Of a DNA stretch of 64,000 bases, positions 8,858 through 17,886 are shown one piece after another. The position numbers and the translations under genes were made by a program. The first letter of the stretch is position 1. Every line of letters starts with the position of its first letter. The notes below the pieces were generated by a model. The model ran no database searches and had not been told where the DNA came from. It saw only the letters and a program-made list of their open reading frames with translations. The stretch is from CBDDHT01 sp965227905. GTDB lineage: Bacteria; Pseudomonadota; Alphaproteobacteria; Rhizobiales; Methyloligellaceae. The DNA is taken from NCBI GenBank assembly GCA_965227905.1, contig OZ245780.1:4092001-4156000 (forward strand), given 5' to 3'.

Positions 8858-9985
8858 TTGGCAGATTCTCAGGGCAAGGGCGGGGCTCGTGCGCTTTCTG
8901 ATGATGCACAATATGCGCGCCTGATCGCACAACTTGACCGCACCTCGCATGAACCGCTCGCCTGGCGCGACGTTTGTGACGCACTCGCGAACCTGGTCAA
9001 CGCGACCGGAGGCGCACTGTTCCCGTTTGACGAAGACAACCGTGGCTGGGTCATCCCGCATTCCGCCAGCCTGAGCCACGCATTACAGCAATATTTCGTT
9101 GGAGGATGGTACAGGGGTCACTTGCGCCCCGAACATCTGTCGGTTGCGATAAGCAGAGGTTCGATTTCGGATGAGAATTTCATCTCGAAACAAGATATGG
9201 CACGTCATCCGTTCTATACGGAATACTTGGCATCCTGCGGCCTCATGTGGTTTGCCGGGATCACGCTGAACGTAACCGGCCATTACTGGTGCGCCACTGT
9301 TCACGGTCCATCGGACCGCGGTCCGTTTTCCCCAACCGATATCGACTTGCTCGCACGTGCACGCGCCGATCTCATAGCCGCGGCAGAACGGGCAGCCACC
9401 CTTGGGCACGGGCGTCTTCGTTCACTCGATCACGTCTATGGCGCATGCGGCCAGGGTGCGGTTTTGCTCAAACCCTCGGGCAAAATCAGTTGGCACAACA
9501 CACAAGCCACGCAGTTGCTCGGCGATGCCGGCATTACAATCGATGACCGGCTTGTCAGCGACGATGCGCTACTCGATGCCAAACTTCAAAGGCTTGCAAG
9601 GTTTATGGCGCGGTTTCGGTGCTGGCCCGAAACGGTTACGCCGCCACCCATTCTTGTTTCCGCGCCCGGTGGACGGACACTCTGCATCGACATGATTCCA
9701 TTTGCATCGGATTTTCAGATGCTGCTTCACGGCGCCAGCATGCTCGTAACCGTCCGCGAAGTGTCGAAGGTGCCACGGTTGCAGGACGAGGCGCGGGAGC
9801 GATTCAAGCTGACCAAGCGCGAAGTCGAGCTCTTGTCACATTTGCTGGCAGGACTGTCGGTCGCCGAGACGTCCGCAAAGATGAACATAACGGTCCATAC
9901 CGTGCGTCAGCACTTGAAATCAGTATTCGCAAAGACCGGAACCAGGCGGCAATCCGAACTTGTCTCCTTGTTTCTGTCCGCATGA
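8858..9985 (+). CDS. LuxR-type transcriptional regulator
   Basis: A 375-residue protein ending in a LuxR/FixJ helix-turn-helix: FKLTKREVELLSHLLAGLSV, then AETSAKMNITVHTVRQHLKS and VFAKTGTRRQSELVSLFLS. The first 300 residues show no receiver domain (no acidic pocket plus LxD phosphorylation site) and no autoinducer-binding signature that I can recognise; a GAF/PAS-like sensor is possible. The start is TTG at 8858 preceded by GGCAGGG; no ATG lies nearby in frame, so the exact start is uncertain. The gene lies directly upstream of the type I secretion operon, a plausible target. Confidence 0.8.
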   Translation: MADSQGKGGARALSDDAQYARLIAQLDRTSHEPLAWRDVCDALANLVNATGGALFPFDEDNRGWVIPHSASLSHALQQYFVGGWYRGHLRPEHLSVAISRGSISDENFISKQDMARHPFYTEYLASCGLMWFAGITLNVTGHYWCATVHGPSDRGPFSPTDIDLLARARADLIAAAERAATLGHGRLRSLDHVYGACGQGAVLLKPSGKISWHNTQATQLLGDAGITIDDRLVSDDALLDAKLQRLARFMARFRCWPETVTPPPILVSAPGGRTLCIDMIPFASDFQMLLHGASMLVTVREVSKVPRLQDEARERFKLTKREVELLSHLLAGLSVAETSAKMNITVHTVRQHLKSVFAKTGTRRQSELVSLFLSA

Positions 9986-10314
9986 AACCGAAGCAGACCG
10001 CCAACATCTGAAGACCTCTCCTCACCCAGCTGCAGATGGCATCCCGGTCCCCGAACACAACGCGGGTTCGGTTGTCTGGTCAGATTTCGTTGAAGCATCG
10101 AACCAGAAACAGACAAATCAACTCTAAGTTGCAAACATGAAGAGCTATCAATTCATAAGATTGATCTGATAAAGCACTGGCTGCAATAATATATCCTCAC
10201 AGTTCTTTACTATTTCTGCACATCTTACTCAAATGAGGGATATTCTTCGCCAATTGGGTGTGAAACTGTCAACGCGAAAACCATCGATTTCCGACGTCAT
10301 ATTCGTGGTGCAGT
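9986..10314. other. Gene-free leader upstream of type I secretion operon
   Basis: About 330 bases with no convincing coding frame. The part from 10135 to 10260 is clearly richer in A and T than the flanking genes, as expected for a promoter region serving the secretion operon. I could not identify a specific -35/-10 pair or an inverted-repeat operator. Confidence 0.4.
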
Positions 10315-12069
10315 TTGTTGGGCGCGCAGACTCAATATGATCATGCCGCAAAGGCTGTCAGATCGCAGCTCGTTCCGGTGTTCGTTTTCAGTTTCGTGGC
10401 AAATTTGCTGCTTCTGGTGACATCCATCTACATGATGCAGGTCTTCGACCGCGTGCTGACGAGCGGCTCGCTACCGACGCTGTTCTGGCTGACCGTCATC
10501 GCCTTTGTCGGCCTCGGGGCCTATGCGCTTCTTGAGATCGCACGCAAATCGGTCCTGACCGAAACCGGTCTCTGGTTCGAAGCGCAACTGGCCGTACCGC
10601 TTCTCTCCCGCCTCGTTCGAACCAACCTTTCCGGACAACCACCGAGAACATCGCTGGACGATGTCGCGGACATCAAACGGTTTTTGTCGGGAGACGGTAT
10701 CCTCGCATTTCTGGATGCGCCATGGATGCCACTCTTCCTGTTGGTGATTTGGTCGATGAACCCGCTCTTGGGCGCACTTGCCGTCGGCGGGGCAATTGCT
10801 CTCTTTCTGATTGCGCTCCTCAACTCCTTGATGACGCGGCATGCATCGGCACAACAAAGCGCGCACGCACGCGAAAACCATTCTGATGCGCAACGGATAT
10901 TGGATCAGGCCGAGACTGTCACTTCGCTTGGCATGGTCGACGGATTGCTCAGGCGGTGGCAATCCATCCAGGCGAAGGCGCATACGGCAAACCGGCGCAG
11001 TTCCGATGCCGTCAGCCTGTTCACCAATCTGTCGAAATTTGTCAGGCTTGGCCTGCAGGTCGGCATATTGGGGACCGGTGCATTTCTCGTGCTTGACGGC
11101 CAGCTCACAGCCGGCGGAATGATTGCCGCTTCAATCATCCTGTCGCGTGCACTGTCTCCAGTCGAGAGATCGCTGACCGCATGGCGTACGATGACGTCAG
11201 CGCGCGCGGCGCGCGGCCGTCTTTCCCGGTTCTTTTGCGATACACCTGAGAAGACCTATACGCGCTTGCCTGAATGCAGAGGCTTCGTTGAGGTGCAGGC
11301 GGCCGGTTATGCGCCCACCGGAGCGCCGAACGTCCTGTTGAGGAACATTTCCTTTTCTGCATTGCCCGGCCAGACAATCGCAGTGGTGGGGCCGTCGGGA
11401 TCAGGCAAATCAACGTTGTGTCGGCTCTTGGTAGGAACCTGCACGCCGCAAGCCGGCCATATCCGGCTCGATGGTGCCAGCCTGGACGACTGGGATCCTG
11501 AACAACTCACCAAGAATATCGGCTATCTTCCTCAAGGGGTGGTCTTCTTCTCGGGTACCGTCGCGCGGAATATCTCCAGGATGCGCGAGGCATCCGATGA
11601 AGACGTCATTGCTGCGGCAAAGCTCGCCGACTGCCACGACTTGATCCTTGGGCTGCCCGATGGATATCAGACCGATATTGGCATGTTCGGACATCGGCTC
11701 TCGGGGGGACAGCGCCAGAGGATCGGTCTGGCCCGCGCGTTGTTCAGGGACCCCAAGCTGATTGTCCTGGATGAACCGAATGCCAGCCTCGACTCTGATG
11801 GCGAGCAAACGCTCGTGCACACGTTGGAGGCACTACGCGCGCAGGACAAGACAATCGTCATTGTCGCCCACCAGGCAAGTATGCTGCGGACGGCCGACGC
11901 TATTCTGATCCTCAAGAACGGCCGTGTCATCGCCTTTGGGCCGCGCGAGGATCTGGTCAGAAAACTACTCCCCGAAGCGAAGAACCGCGTGCTGCCGCTC
12001 TCTGCTGATCGCAAGCCACCCACCGAAGATGGCGACTTAGCGCCGGCATCCGGAACGCAGGGAGCATAG
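10315..12069 (+). CDS. Type I secretion ABC transporter (PrtD/HlyB-like)
   Basis: About 584 residues, a membrane half plus an ATPase half. Residues about 20-310 contain the transmembrane segments of the type I exporter fold (including VFSFVANLLLLVTSIYMMQ and the PWMPLFLLVIW region). The nucleotide-binding domain has Walker A GPSGSGKST, signature LSGGQRQRIGLARAL and Walker B LIVLDEPN. There is no N-terminal C39 peptidase, which matches PrtD-type exporters that secrete uncleaved proteins. The start is uncertain: TTG at 10315 or 10318, with an in-frame stop at 10261. The adaptor gene follows after 3 bases and a probable cargo gene follows that, so the three form one operon. The outer-membrane TolC partner is not here. 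Confidence 0.92.
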   Translation: MLGAQTQYDHAAKAVRSQLVPVFVFSFVANLLLLVTSIYMMQVFDRVLTSGSLPTLFWLTVIAFVGLGAYALLEIARKSVLTETGLWFEAQLAVPLLSRLVRTNLSGQPPRTSLDDVADIKRFLSGDGILAFLDAPWMPLFLLVIWSMNPLLGALAVGGAIALFLIALLNSLMTRHASAQQSAHARENHSDAQRILDQAETVTSLGMVDGLLRRWQSIQAKAHTANRRSSDAVSLFTNLSKFVRLGLQVGILGTGAFLVLDGQLTAGGMIAASIILSRALSPVERSLTAWRTMTSARAARGRLSRFFCDTPEKTYTRLPECRGFVEVQAAGYAPTGAPNVLLRNISFSALPGQTIAVVGPSGSGKSTLCRLLVGTCTPQAGHIRLDGASLDDWDPEQLTKNIGYLPQGVVFFSGTVARNISRMREASDEDVIAAAKLADCHDLILGLPDGYQTDIGMFGHRLSGGQRQRIGLARALFRDPKLIVLDEPNASLDSDGEQTLVHTLEALRAQDKTIVIVAHQASMLRTADAILILKNGRVIAFGPREDLVRKLLPEAKNRVLPLSADRKPPTEDGDLAPASGTQGA

Positions 12070-12072
12070 GCG

Positions 12073-13569
12073 ATGCCGGGACTGCATCAATTGTTCGAGA
12101 CGTTGCGGTCTTACCTGATCGGCCTTGTTGCCAATATCGGCCTGCCAGGACCATTCGCAAGATGGGGCGTATCTTTCGATCAACTCGCTCTTGCAGCGGC
12201 GGCGATCCTGTTTGCCGTCGTCGCGGCCGGCCTTATACGGCGATCATCCCGCATGGCGCGCGAGGGTGGCAGTGACTTGAAGGCACGCACACGTCCGGCG
12301 CGCTTGCTCGGACATTCCACCATCGCGATCCTTACCGTCGGTTTCGGTGGATGGGCAATGATTGCGCCGCTCGCCAGTGCTGCTCTTGCGCCTGGTGTCG
12401 TCAGCCCGGAAGGCAGCCGGCGCGTCGTGCAGCACCTTGAAGGCGGTATCGTCAGCGAGATCCTGGTGCAGGAAGGCCAAGTTGTCGTCGCCGGCCAACC
12501 GCTCGTCATATTGCAGGACATCAAGGCGCAGGGCGAGTTCAGGCAAATCAAGGAACGCTGGTATCACCTGCTGGCCACAGCCGACAGGCTTGTTGCCGAA
12601 CAGTCCGGCGATGGCCCCATCGTCTTTTCGGAGGCTCTGAAATCCGGTTCGCGGAGCGACGCGGAAGCCTCGCTCGCGATGAAAAGCCAATCGGATCTCT
12701 TGTTAAGCAGGCGCGAAACACTCGCCGGCCGCAAGCGTATCCTCAAGCAGCGCATTGTAAGGCTGGAAGAGGAGATTGCTGCGCTTCAGGCCGCGGTTGA
12801 TGCTCAGGGCACCCAAATCACCCTCACCGCTGAAGAGGTTGTCGGAGTCGCGGCGCTTGCCAAGAAGAACCTTGTGACCGTCAGACGGACGCACGAGCTC
12901 AAGCGTCTTCACGCCGGCCTGACGGCGGCGCGCGCGGAGAACATGGCCGAGATCGCCCAAAGGCAGCGGCTTATAGGGAATGCGGAGTACGAACTGATTG
13001 CGATCTCCTCCGATCACCGGGAGAAAGTCGATGAGGAGTTGGCGAAGGTACGCGCCGAACTGGCCGAAGTGCGAAGCCTACTGCCCTCGCGCGAGGACAT
13101 TGTTTCACGCACCATGGTGACCGCGCCAATCAACGGCGTGGTCCTCAACATGAACATCAAAACCGAGACAGGCGTGATCGGCAGCGGCGAGCCGATACTC
13201 GAGATCGTTCCAAACGAAGCACGGCTCCTAATCGATGCACGGGTGCGCCCGCTCGATATCGACAGTGTCCATGCCGGAATGCCTGCCCGCATCGTTCTCA
13301 CGGCCTTCCCCCAGCGCAACCTGCCGCAAATCACCGGGACGGTCCTGACGATTTCCGCCGACCGCCTGACGGATGAGCGCACCGGGGAGGCTTACTTCCT
13401 CGCGCAAGTTGAAGTGAACGACGCCGATGCGGCCAAACTACCCAATGACTTGAAAATGAGCCCGGGGATGCCGGCGGACGTCATGGTGATGACCGGAGAG
13501 CGAACGCTGTTGGACTATCTGATCCGGCCGCTCATGGACTCGCTCACCAAAAGTTTCCGGGAAACGTGA
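12073..13569 (+). CDS. Type I secretion membrane-fusion (HlyD/PrtE) protein
   Basis: A 498-residue periplasmic adaptor that would link the ABC exporter to an outer-membrane channel. After the N-terminus come two hydrophobic stretches (about residues 36-56 and 76-100, the second ending in GWAMIAPLASAALAPG). The HlyD pattern then follows: VVSPEGSRRVVQHLEGGIVS, EILVQEGQVV, long coiled-coil helices at about residues 190-330, and the PINGVVLNMN lipoyl-like strand. Most PrtE proteins are about 440 residues with one anchor, so the extra N-terminal segment is unusual. The ATG at 12073 follows CAGGGAGCATAGGCG. It lies 3 bases behind the transporter gene and overlaps the upstream extension of the cargo frame. 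Confidence 0.92.
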   Translation: MPGLHQLFETLRSYLIGLVANIGLPGPFARWGVSFDQLALAAAAILFAVVAAGLIRRSSRMAREGGSDLKARTRPARLLGHSTIAILTVGFGGWAMIAPLASAALAPGVVSPEGSRRVVQHLEGGIVSEILVQEGQVVVAGQPLVILQDIKAQGEFRQIKERWYHLLATADRLVAEQSGDGPIVFSEALKSGSRSDAEASLAMKSQSDLLLSRRETLAGRKRILKQRIVRLEEEIAALQAAVDAQGTQITLTAEEVVGVAALAKKNLVTVRRTHELKRLHAGLTAARAENMAEIAQRQRLIGNAEYELIAISSDHREKVDEELAKVRAELAEVRSLLPSREDIVSRTMVTAPINGVVLNMNIKTETGVIGSGEPILEIVPNEARLLIDARVRPLDIDSVHAGMPARIVLTAFPQRNLPQITGTVLTISADRLTDERTGEAYFLAQVEVNDADAAKLPNDLKMSPGMPADVMVMTGERTLLDYLIRPLMDSLTKSFRET

Positions 13570-13610
13570 ATTTCCGAAGTAAACACGAACGAAAACAAGG
13601 AGTGACGACA

Positions 13611-14846
13611 ATGGCAGTAGACAGAACCGACCCGGCAAACAGGATTGTCGATTACACAGACAGCGACCGTGCGGTCGGTCGCATCGATATCGGCGACCGG
13701 GCCTCAACCTACATCTTCAACGAGAATGGCCCCAGCTCGTTCAAATTCATCGGCAAGGATGGTGGCAGTGGCGCTCGCAGCGCGCTCAAGGAGATTGCGG
13801 CCACCGGTGACAGCAGGGCCGAGCGAAAGATGGAGGGCGATGACGGCGAAAGCCGACAGGCGGTGAACTTATTCGATGGCGATGGCAACCCATCGGACGA
13901 TTTCATTGCATTGGTGACAAAGGCCAAGGCCGGCGAAGGCGGTCTGTCGCTTGTGGTGAACTCGGACAATGAAATCGAGGTTCACGTCGAAGGTCGCTGG
14001 AGCACCGACATTCTGAAGTTTAGCGGCGGATTTGTTCAGGACGCATTGACGACATCTGGCGTTCTGGATCCTCATGTCAATCTCTTCGACCGGAATGACC
14101 AGACGGCGATCTACGATTTCGATGTGATCGGGAAACCGGTTCTCAACCTATATCACGGCCGCGATGACGCGCTTGATCAAAGCCCTGACGGCATTGGCAG
14201 TATCTTGAACGGTAGTAGCCTCAAAGAGGGTGATGAACTCGATGCGCTGATCAAAGCAGCGCTTGATGAGAAATACGGCCTTGGTGACACCAAGGGACTG
14301 GAATTTGCCGGTAACGATGACGACAGCATTGTTGTCAAAATCACCAACAACAACGTGCTCAATCCCGGTGATGACAACCAGAAAGGCCCGGGTGTCGATA
14401 CTCTGATCCTGAAGGGCGAGGCCGTCGAAGCTGCGATTGCAGACTATGCGGGCGACAAGATCAATCTGGCAAACAAGAAGGAGGAGGTCGCTCTCCTCGA
14501 TGACACGGGTGGCCGGATAGGCGTCAATGAAAGCGGGTTCTTCTCTGCCGACAAGGTCGAACTGGGCGACGGGGAAACCACGCTTGAGGAATTCGACGGC
14601 CAAGGCATCCAGGGCGATGAGATCGCTGCGATCGTCAAACTTGCTCTGGAGCATCAGAACCCCGACAGTAGCGGCGATGACCAGTTCGCTGCTGGCGACG
14701 ATTTGAAGATCATCTCCGGCGGTCAATCGGGCGACGACCACATCACACTTGGCATTCAAACGCCAAAGGGCCCGACTGATGTTATGATTTTCGAGGGTGA
14801 AGAGGTCGAGCAGGCGGTCGCCGATTACTACGACTCCATCGCCTAA
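13611..14846 (+). CDS. Cysteine-free acidic three-module protein, probable type I cargo
   Basis: 411 residues from the ATG at 13611 (AAGGAG 8-9 bases upstream). No family recognised. The protein contains no cysteine and no signal peptide, is strongly acidic, and has three related modules at about residues 12-150, 166-280 and 293-411. Each has a strand segment, then a helix (DDFIALVTKAKAG; GDELDALIKAALDEKYG; GDEIAAIVKLALEHQNP), then a strand-helix ending (TDILKFSGGFVQDAL; VDTLILKGEAVEAAIADY; TDVMIFEGEEVEQAVADY). It lacks glycine-aspartate RTX nonapeptides. As the third gene of the ABC/adaptor operon it is the natural candidate for the secreted substrate. The acidic end DYYDSIA would be compatible with a C-terminal export signal. 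Confidence 0.72.
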   Translation: MAVDRTDPANRIVDYTDSDRAVGRIDIGDRASTYIFNENGPSSFKFIGKDGGSGARSALKEIAATGDSRAERKMEGDDGESRQAVNLFDGDGNPSDDFIALVTKAKAGEGGLSLVVNSDNEIEVHVEGRWSTDILKFSGGFVQDALTTSGVLDPHVNLFDRNDQTAIYDFDVIGKPVLNLYHGRDDALDQSPDGIGSILNGSSLKEGDELDALIKAALDEKYGLGDTKGLEFAGNDDDSIVVKITNNNVLNPGDDNQKGPGVDTLILKGEAVEAAIADYAGDKINLANKKEEVALLDDTGGRIGVNESGFFSADKVELGDGETTLEEFDGQGIQGDEIAAIVKLALEHQNPDSSGDDQFAAGDDLKIISGGQSGDDHITLGIQTPKGPTDVMIFEGEEVEQAVADYYDSIA

Positions 14847-14868
14847 ATCCAGCGAACGAGGGTAGTGA

Positions 14869-14896
14869 ACAGCCCTGCCTGCAAAGGCGGGGCTGT
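14869..14896 (+). terminator. Strong hairpin after the type I cargo gene
   Basis: ACAGCCCTGCCT, loop GCAA, AGGCGGGGCTGT: twelve-base arms with one mismatch, starting 22 bases after the stop codon at 14846. It likely ends the 10.3-14.8 kb operon. Confidence 0.65.
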
Positions 14897-15128
14897 GACA
14901 CGTTTCTCAATTGGGGATCGGTCCGCCATTTGCCTAACCGAACCAGCAATGCGCTGAATGCTGCCTCCCGCCAGTCTTCCATAGCCAAATCATGATTGGG
15001 GCGGGCGCACGATTGTGGCCGGTCCGCTCAACGCGCGCCTTATTCAATTCCCATATTCTAAGAAACCAGCGCCGGGTTTGGCGGTTTGATCCGTATAACA
15101 GGCACATCGAGGCTATGGAGATCAGTCC

Positions 15129-15464
15129 ATGAAACGCACGTCAATCGCGCTCGCCGGCGGCCTTTTGCTGACGGCTGGAGCAATCGCCCTCCCCGATACG
15201 GCAGAAGCTCAGCGGGGTGGCTACTACTATGACCACTATGCGCAGGGCTACAGCCCGTACTACTACGATTACAGACGCGATTACCGGCCACGCTATGGGT
15301 ACGACAATTACGACTATCGCCGACGCGACCGGCGGTCTTATTACGACTATCGACCACAGAAACGCCGGCCAAAATACAAGGAACCGCGCTACAAGGAGAC
15401 GCACATCCCTCCCAGTCCAAACGAGCTTAACCGACGGTCGCGGGCTGATCAGGGCGGTGAATGA
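15129..15464 (+). CDS. Small exported Tyr/Arg-rich protein
   Basis: A 111-residue protein with a clear signal peptide: basic MKRTS, hydrophobic core LALAGGLLLTAGAIAL-like stretch, and an AEA-Q cleavage site near residue 27. The mature part is low-complexity and very rich in tyrosine, arginine and aspartate (for example YYYDYRRDYRPRYGYDNYDY). It would be a small basic periplasmic or surface protein of unknown function. The start is set by GGAG eight bases ahead of the ATG. It is flanked by the hairpins at 14869 and 15500, so it is probably a single-gene unit. Confidence 0.72.
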   Translation: MKRTSIALAGGLLLTAGAIALPDTAEAQRGGYYYDHYAQGYSPYYYDYRRDYRPRYGYDNYDYRRRDRRSYYDYRPQKRRPKYKEPRYKETHIPPSPNELNRRSRADQGGE

Positions 15465-15499
15465 TCTGACAGCGAAACTGAATTTTTGGAAACCAATTG

Positions 15500-15526
15500 G
15501 GTCGGCTATATTATCAATAGCCGACC
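15500..15526 (+). terminator. Hairpin terminator after the Tyr-rich gene
   Basis: GGTCGGCTAT, loop of seven, ATAGCCGACC followed by an A/T-rich tail (TGTAAATTTATA). It lies 36 bases after the stop codon; the perfect ten-base stem makes a terminator likely. Confidence 0.7.
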
Positions 15527-15798
15527 TGTAAATTTATAGGCACCGAGCTCAATAGTCGCGGCGTTAACCAATTAGGGTTTGCGCCGAATCCACGATGTTG
15601 GTATCAAAAAGGCGTCAGGCGATTCGCGCGAGCAAATCCGACGACAACCCCCGCACAAATTGTGTCTTTTTGCGTGTGCTGGCTAGAGGAAACTCAAGCT
15701 TGGGAATGTTTGTGCCTCCCCCTCAAAGGTATCGAACCCCTCATCTGGATTTTCTTCATCGACGGACGCCGCATCGTCGATTCAGGTCAGCGAGTTCC

Positions 15799-16470
15799 GC
15801 GTGGGCCAACGTCCGGCTCATTTCCCCGATGCAAGCTTCGACGTTGCTCATTCAGTAGTGTTTGTTGCGTTGTTCCCAATCATCCGAACCAAGCAAAAAC
15901 GGCGATTGGACTCAGTCATCTCGGGAGACACGGCGGAAGGTCTTTTATGTGATTCCCCGATCACTTGACCCTCCTCCGGTTTCGGTATCAACGCATTCCG
16001 TCGATTAGTGAACGATGGGACTGTGCGTACCACTCGAGAGCGTCGCGTAGGCCAGCATGCGGCAAACCATTTCCCCGATGAACGCCGCGGGCCCTGTAAC
16101 CATGTAGCGTTTCCGTGTTCTCTCCCAATCGCCTGGACCAAGCAAGACGGCGTGCGGGCCCCTTACTCAGGAGGAGCGGCGGAAGGTTTGAAGCGAACCC
16201 CATTCGCTTTGGCCTTCCTCCAAACCTGGACTTGGACTGTTGTGGTCCGCTGTAGGCGTATCCGGAAAGCACTCTTTGAGACCGTGAGCGTAGGCCAGAG
16301 TTCGGCACACCATTTCCCCGATGACCGCCGTGGCCCGAGTGACATGTTGCGTTACAGCGTCACCCCCAATCGCCTGAACCATGGCGAACGGGACCCAAGT
16401 CTACGGAGGAAAGGTGGAAGGTGCGAAGTGATTCCCCGATCGCTTGGCCCTTCCGCCGTCCGTAAGCCGC
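15799..16470. repeat. Three imperfect ~245-bp tandem units with hairpins
   Basis: Three diverged copies of one unit are visible. Shared landmarks are GCGTRGGCCA near 15799, 16045 and 16287; CATTTCCCCGATG at 15819, 16068 and 16311 (spacing 249 and 243); CCCAATCxxCxGxACCA in mid-unit; and a terminal hairpin. The hairpins lie at 15931-15979, 16171-16220 and 16416-16454. Their arms vary together, for example AAGCGAA/TTCGCTT in the second and GTGAT/ATCAC in the first, with loops that again read TTCCCCG in the first and third. Open frames across this interval are short, differ between copies and match nothing. Compensating arm changes suggest a structured RNA or DNA element rather than protein. Function unknown. 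Confidence 0.6.
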
Positions 16471-16532
16471 CTCCGTTGGCATCGGCCGGGACGAACGGCA
16501 CTATCGTGATATGGACTGTGCCGACCTATTGG

Positions 16533-16547
16533 TTAACGCATCGTTAA
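16533..16547 (+). promoter_or_regulatory. CtrA box upstream of the LOV gene
   Basis: Perfect TTAA-N7-TTAA (N7 = CGCATCG). This is the alphaproteobacterial consensus for the cell-cycle regulator CtrA. It lies 183 bases before the LOV gene start, a little further than usual, so an untranslated leader is implied if it acts there. Confidence 0.6.
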
Positions 16548-16729
16548 CGAACGAGCCGATGACCACAACGGGTAAAACCAAGATGTTCTCCCGAACTGTT
16601 CTATCTTTCAACAAAGAGCAGCCCGAATGCATCTATCCTGACGGGCTCGCACTACTTGTCTTGCCTGACTATTCGGAAGCTGCCAGTCTTGGATGATCTG
16701 GAATTCGAATCGTCCGAGCTCGTGCACCA

Positions 16730-17350
16730 ATGACTCTTTCGACAGCGCAGCAAGATTGGTCTGACGTTCATATTCCCGAAGTCATACGCGATGTTTTTCA
16801 GACATCGCAGATCCCATTGACTCTGGCATCCTGCAGTCTCGATGACCTCCCGCTAGTACTCGCGAATGAGCCATTTGAAGAGTTGACCGGGTATTCACAG
16901 GCGGAATTGTTAGGCCGAAACTGCCGATTTCTGCAGGGCTCGAATGAATCCACCGTTCCAAGATCGGAAATTCGCGCGGCAATCGAGTCCAAACGCGACG
17001 CGTGCATCTCCCTTGTCAATGCACGCAAGGACGGCAGCCTGTTCTTGAACAAGCTGTTCTTGTTTCCAATTTTCGCGCTTGAAGGAGGCCTTGAGTTCTA
17101 TCTCGGCACCCAATTTGAGGAGCAGCAAACCGACCCTTCAAAAACCGTCGGCCGCCATATGGCCACGCTCGGGCAGCTCTTTCGAAGCGTCGACGACACT
17201 CTAAGTGCGGATCAAGCCCGATTTGGCATCGATCATGACAGTCGCGATCACATGATCAGCGCATCTGGCCAAGCTGTCGATCAAGCCCGCCGTCATGTCT
17301 CCATATCCGTTCAGTCGATCATTCAATCCAAGCTGCTCGTAGCGGATTGA
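16730..17350 (+). CDS. Short LOV-domain photoreceptor
   Basis: A 206-residue protein. Residues about 25-135 are a PAS domain of the LOV type with the flavin signature GRNCRFLQG; Cys65 is the residue that forms the light-driven flavin adduct. Supporting positions are ANEPFEELTGYSQAELLG before it and NARKDGSLFLNKLFL after it. The remaining 70 residues form a probable helical output extension with no kinase or HTH. Such short LOV proteins signal through partners. The nearby CheB/CheR histidine kinase, receiver protein and REC-kinase are plausible partners by context. The start is ATG at 16730 with no strong ribosome site. A CtrA box lies upstream. Confidence 0.87.
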   Translation: MTLSTAQQDWSDVHIPEVIRDVFQTSQIPLTLASCSLDDLPLVLANEPFEELTGYSQAELLGRNCRFLQGSNESTVPRSEIRAAIESKRDACISLVNARKDGSLFLNKLFLFPIFALEGGLEFYLGTQFEEQQTDPSKTVGRHMATLGQLFRSVDDTLSADQARFGIDHDSRDHMISASGQAVDQARRHVSISVQSIIQSKLLVAD

Positions 17351-17471
17351 CGACGAAATGGGTCTGCACCGCGAGCGAGCCTTGCGGCGAGCGACTGCCA
17401 ACCTGTCCCGGGCTGCAATGCATCATCAACAAGTCCGGAGCACAGTCATTCGCCGGGCAATAACCGATCCG

Positions 17472-17702
17472 CTAAGACAGGATCCGGACATTTTCCAGCG
17501 CCGCGCGCTGAGCTGCCGCTTTTTTGCGAACCGCGGAGGCATGGGCACGTGTTTGTTGTGAGAACTCACGCAGACTCCGACTCATCATCAAGAGCTTGCC
17601 GGTCTGCTCCGTCGCCATCTCAGCATCCAAAATATCTCTGATATCCGTGTGCTGTAACACACGACACGCCAAGCGCAATTGACTGTCATGCTGCGATGAC
17701 AT
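17472..17702 (-). CDS. Small helical protein, 76 aa, near LOV gene
   Basis: No named family. The ATG at 17702 is preferred over upstream in-frame codons because it is directly preceded by CAGGAGCGGGC, the same leader found in front of the CheB/CheR kinase gene at 18377. The protein is almost entirely helical; the second half (SLREFSQQTRAHASAVRKKA and on) is basic and rich in Ala, Gln and Arg. This half resembles the C-terminal half of the next small protein (SEQVRHSSQSVRAMAAQIRS), so the two may be paralogues. It is convergent with the LOV gene and has a perfect CtrA box 75 bases upstream. A role as a small adaptor in signalling is a guess from position. Confidence 0.55.
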   Translation of the reverse strand: MSSQHDSQLRLACRVLQHTDIRDILDAEMATEQTGKLLMMSRSLREFSQQTRAHASAVRKKAAAQRAALENVRILS

Positions 17703-17776
17703 GCCCGCTCCTGCACACATCTTTCGGCCCCCTTCATCATCCGCCAACCGCCAGCACTTTCTTGAAAGGCACATGG

Positions 17777-17791
17777 TTAACAAATGGTTAA
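17777..17791 (-). promoter_or_regulatory. CtrA box upstream of the 76-aa protein
   Basis: Perfect TTAA-N7-TTAA (N7 = CAAATGG), 75 bases before the start at 17702 on the minus strand: ordinary promoter spacing. Confidence 0.68.
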
Positions 17792-17886
17792 CGAGGGGGC
17801 GGTTGCAGGAATGAATTCAGCGGCAACGACGAGGATTGCTCTAAGGTGATTGGTCATCCAACCGATACTGGCTTGCTAAACAAACC

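Noticed and set aside
15799..16547. Short frames on both strands in the 245-bp repeats (such as those reading VQAIG or SSGKW)
   Set aside because: They shift between copies, lack ribosome sites and match no family; they are by-products of the repeat.
16559..16696. 45-codon frame before the LOV gene
   Set aside because: Weak ribosome site, no similarity, and it begins only 12 bases after the CtrA box, inside the expected promoter.
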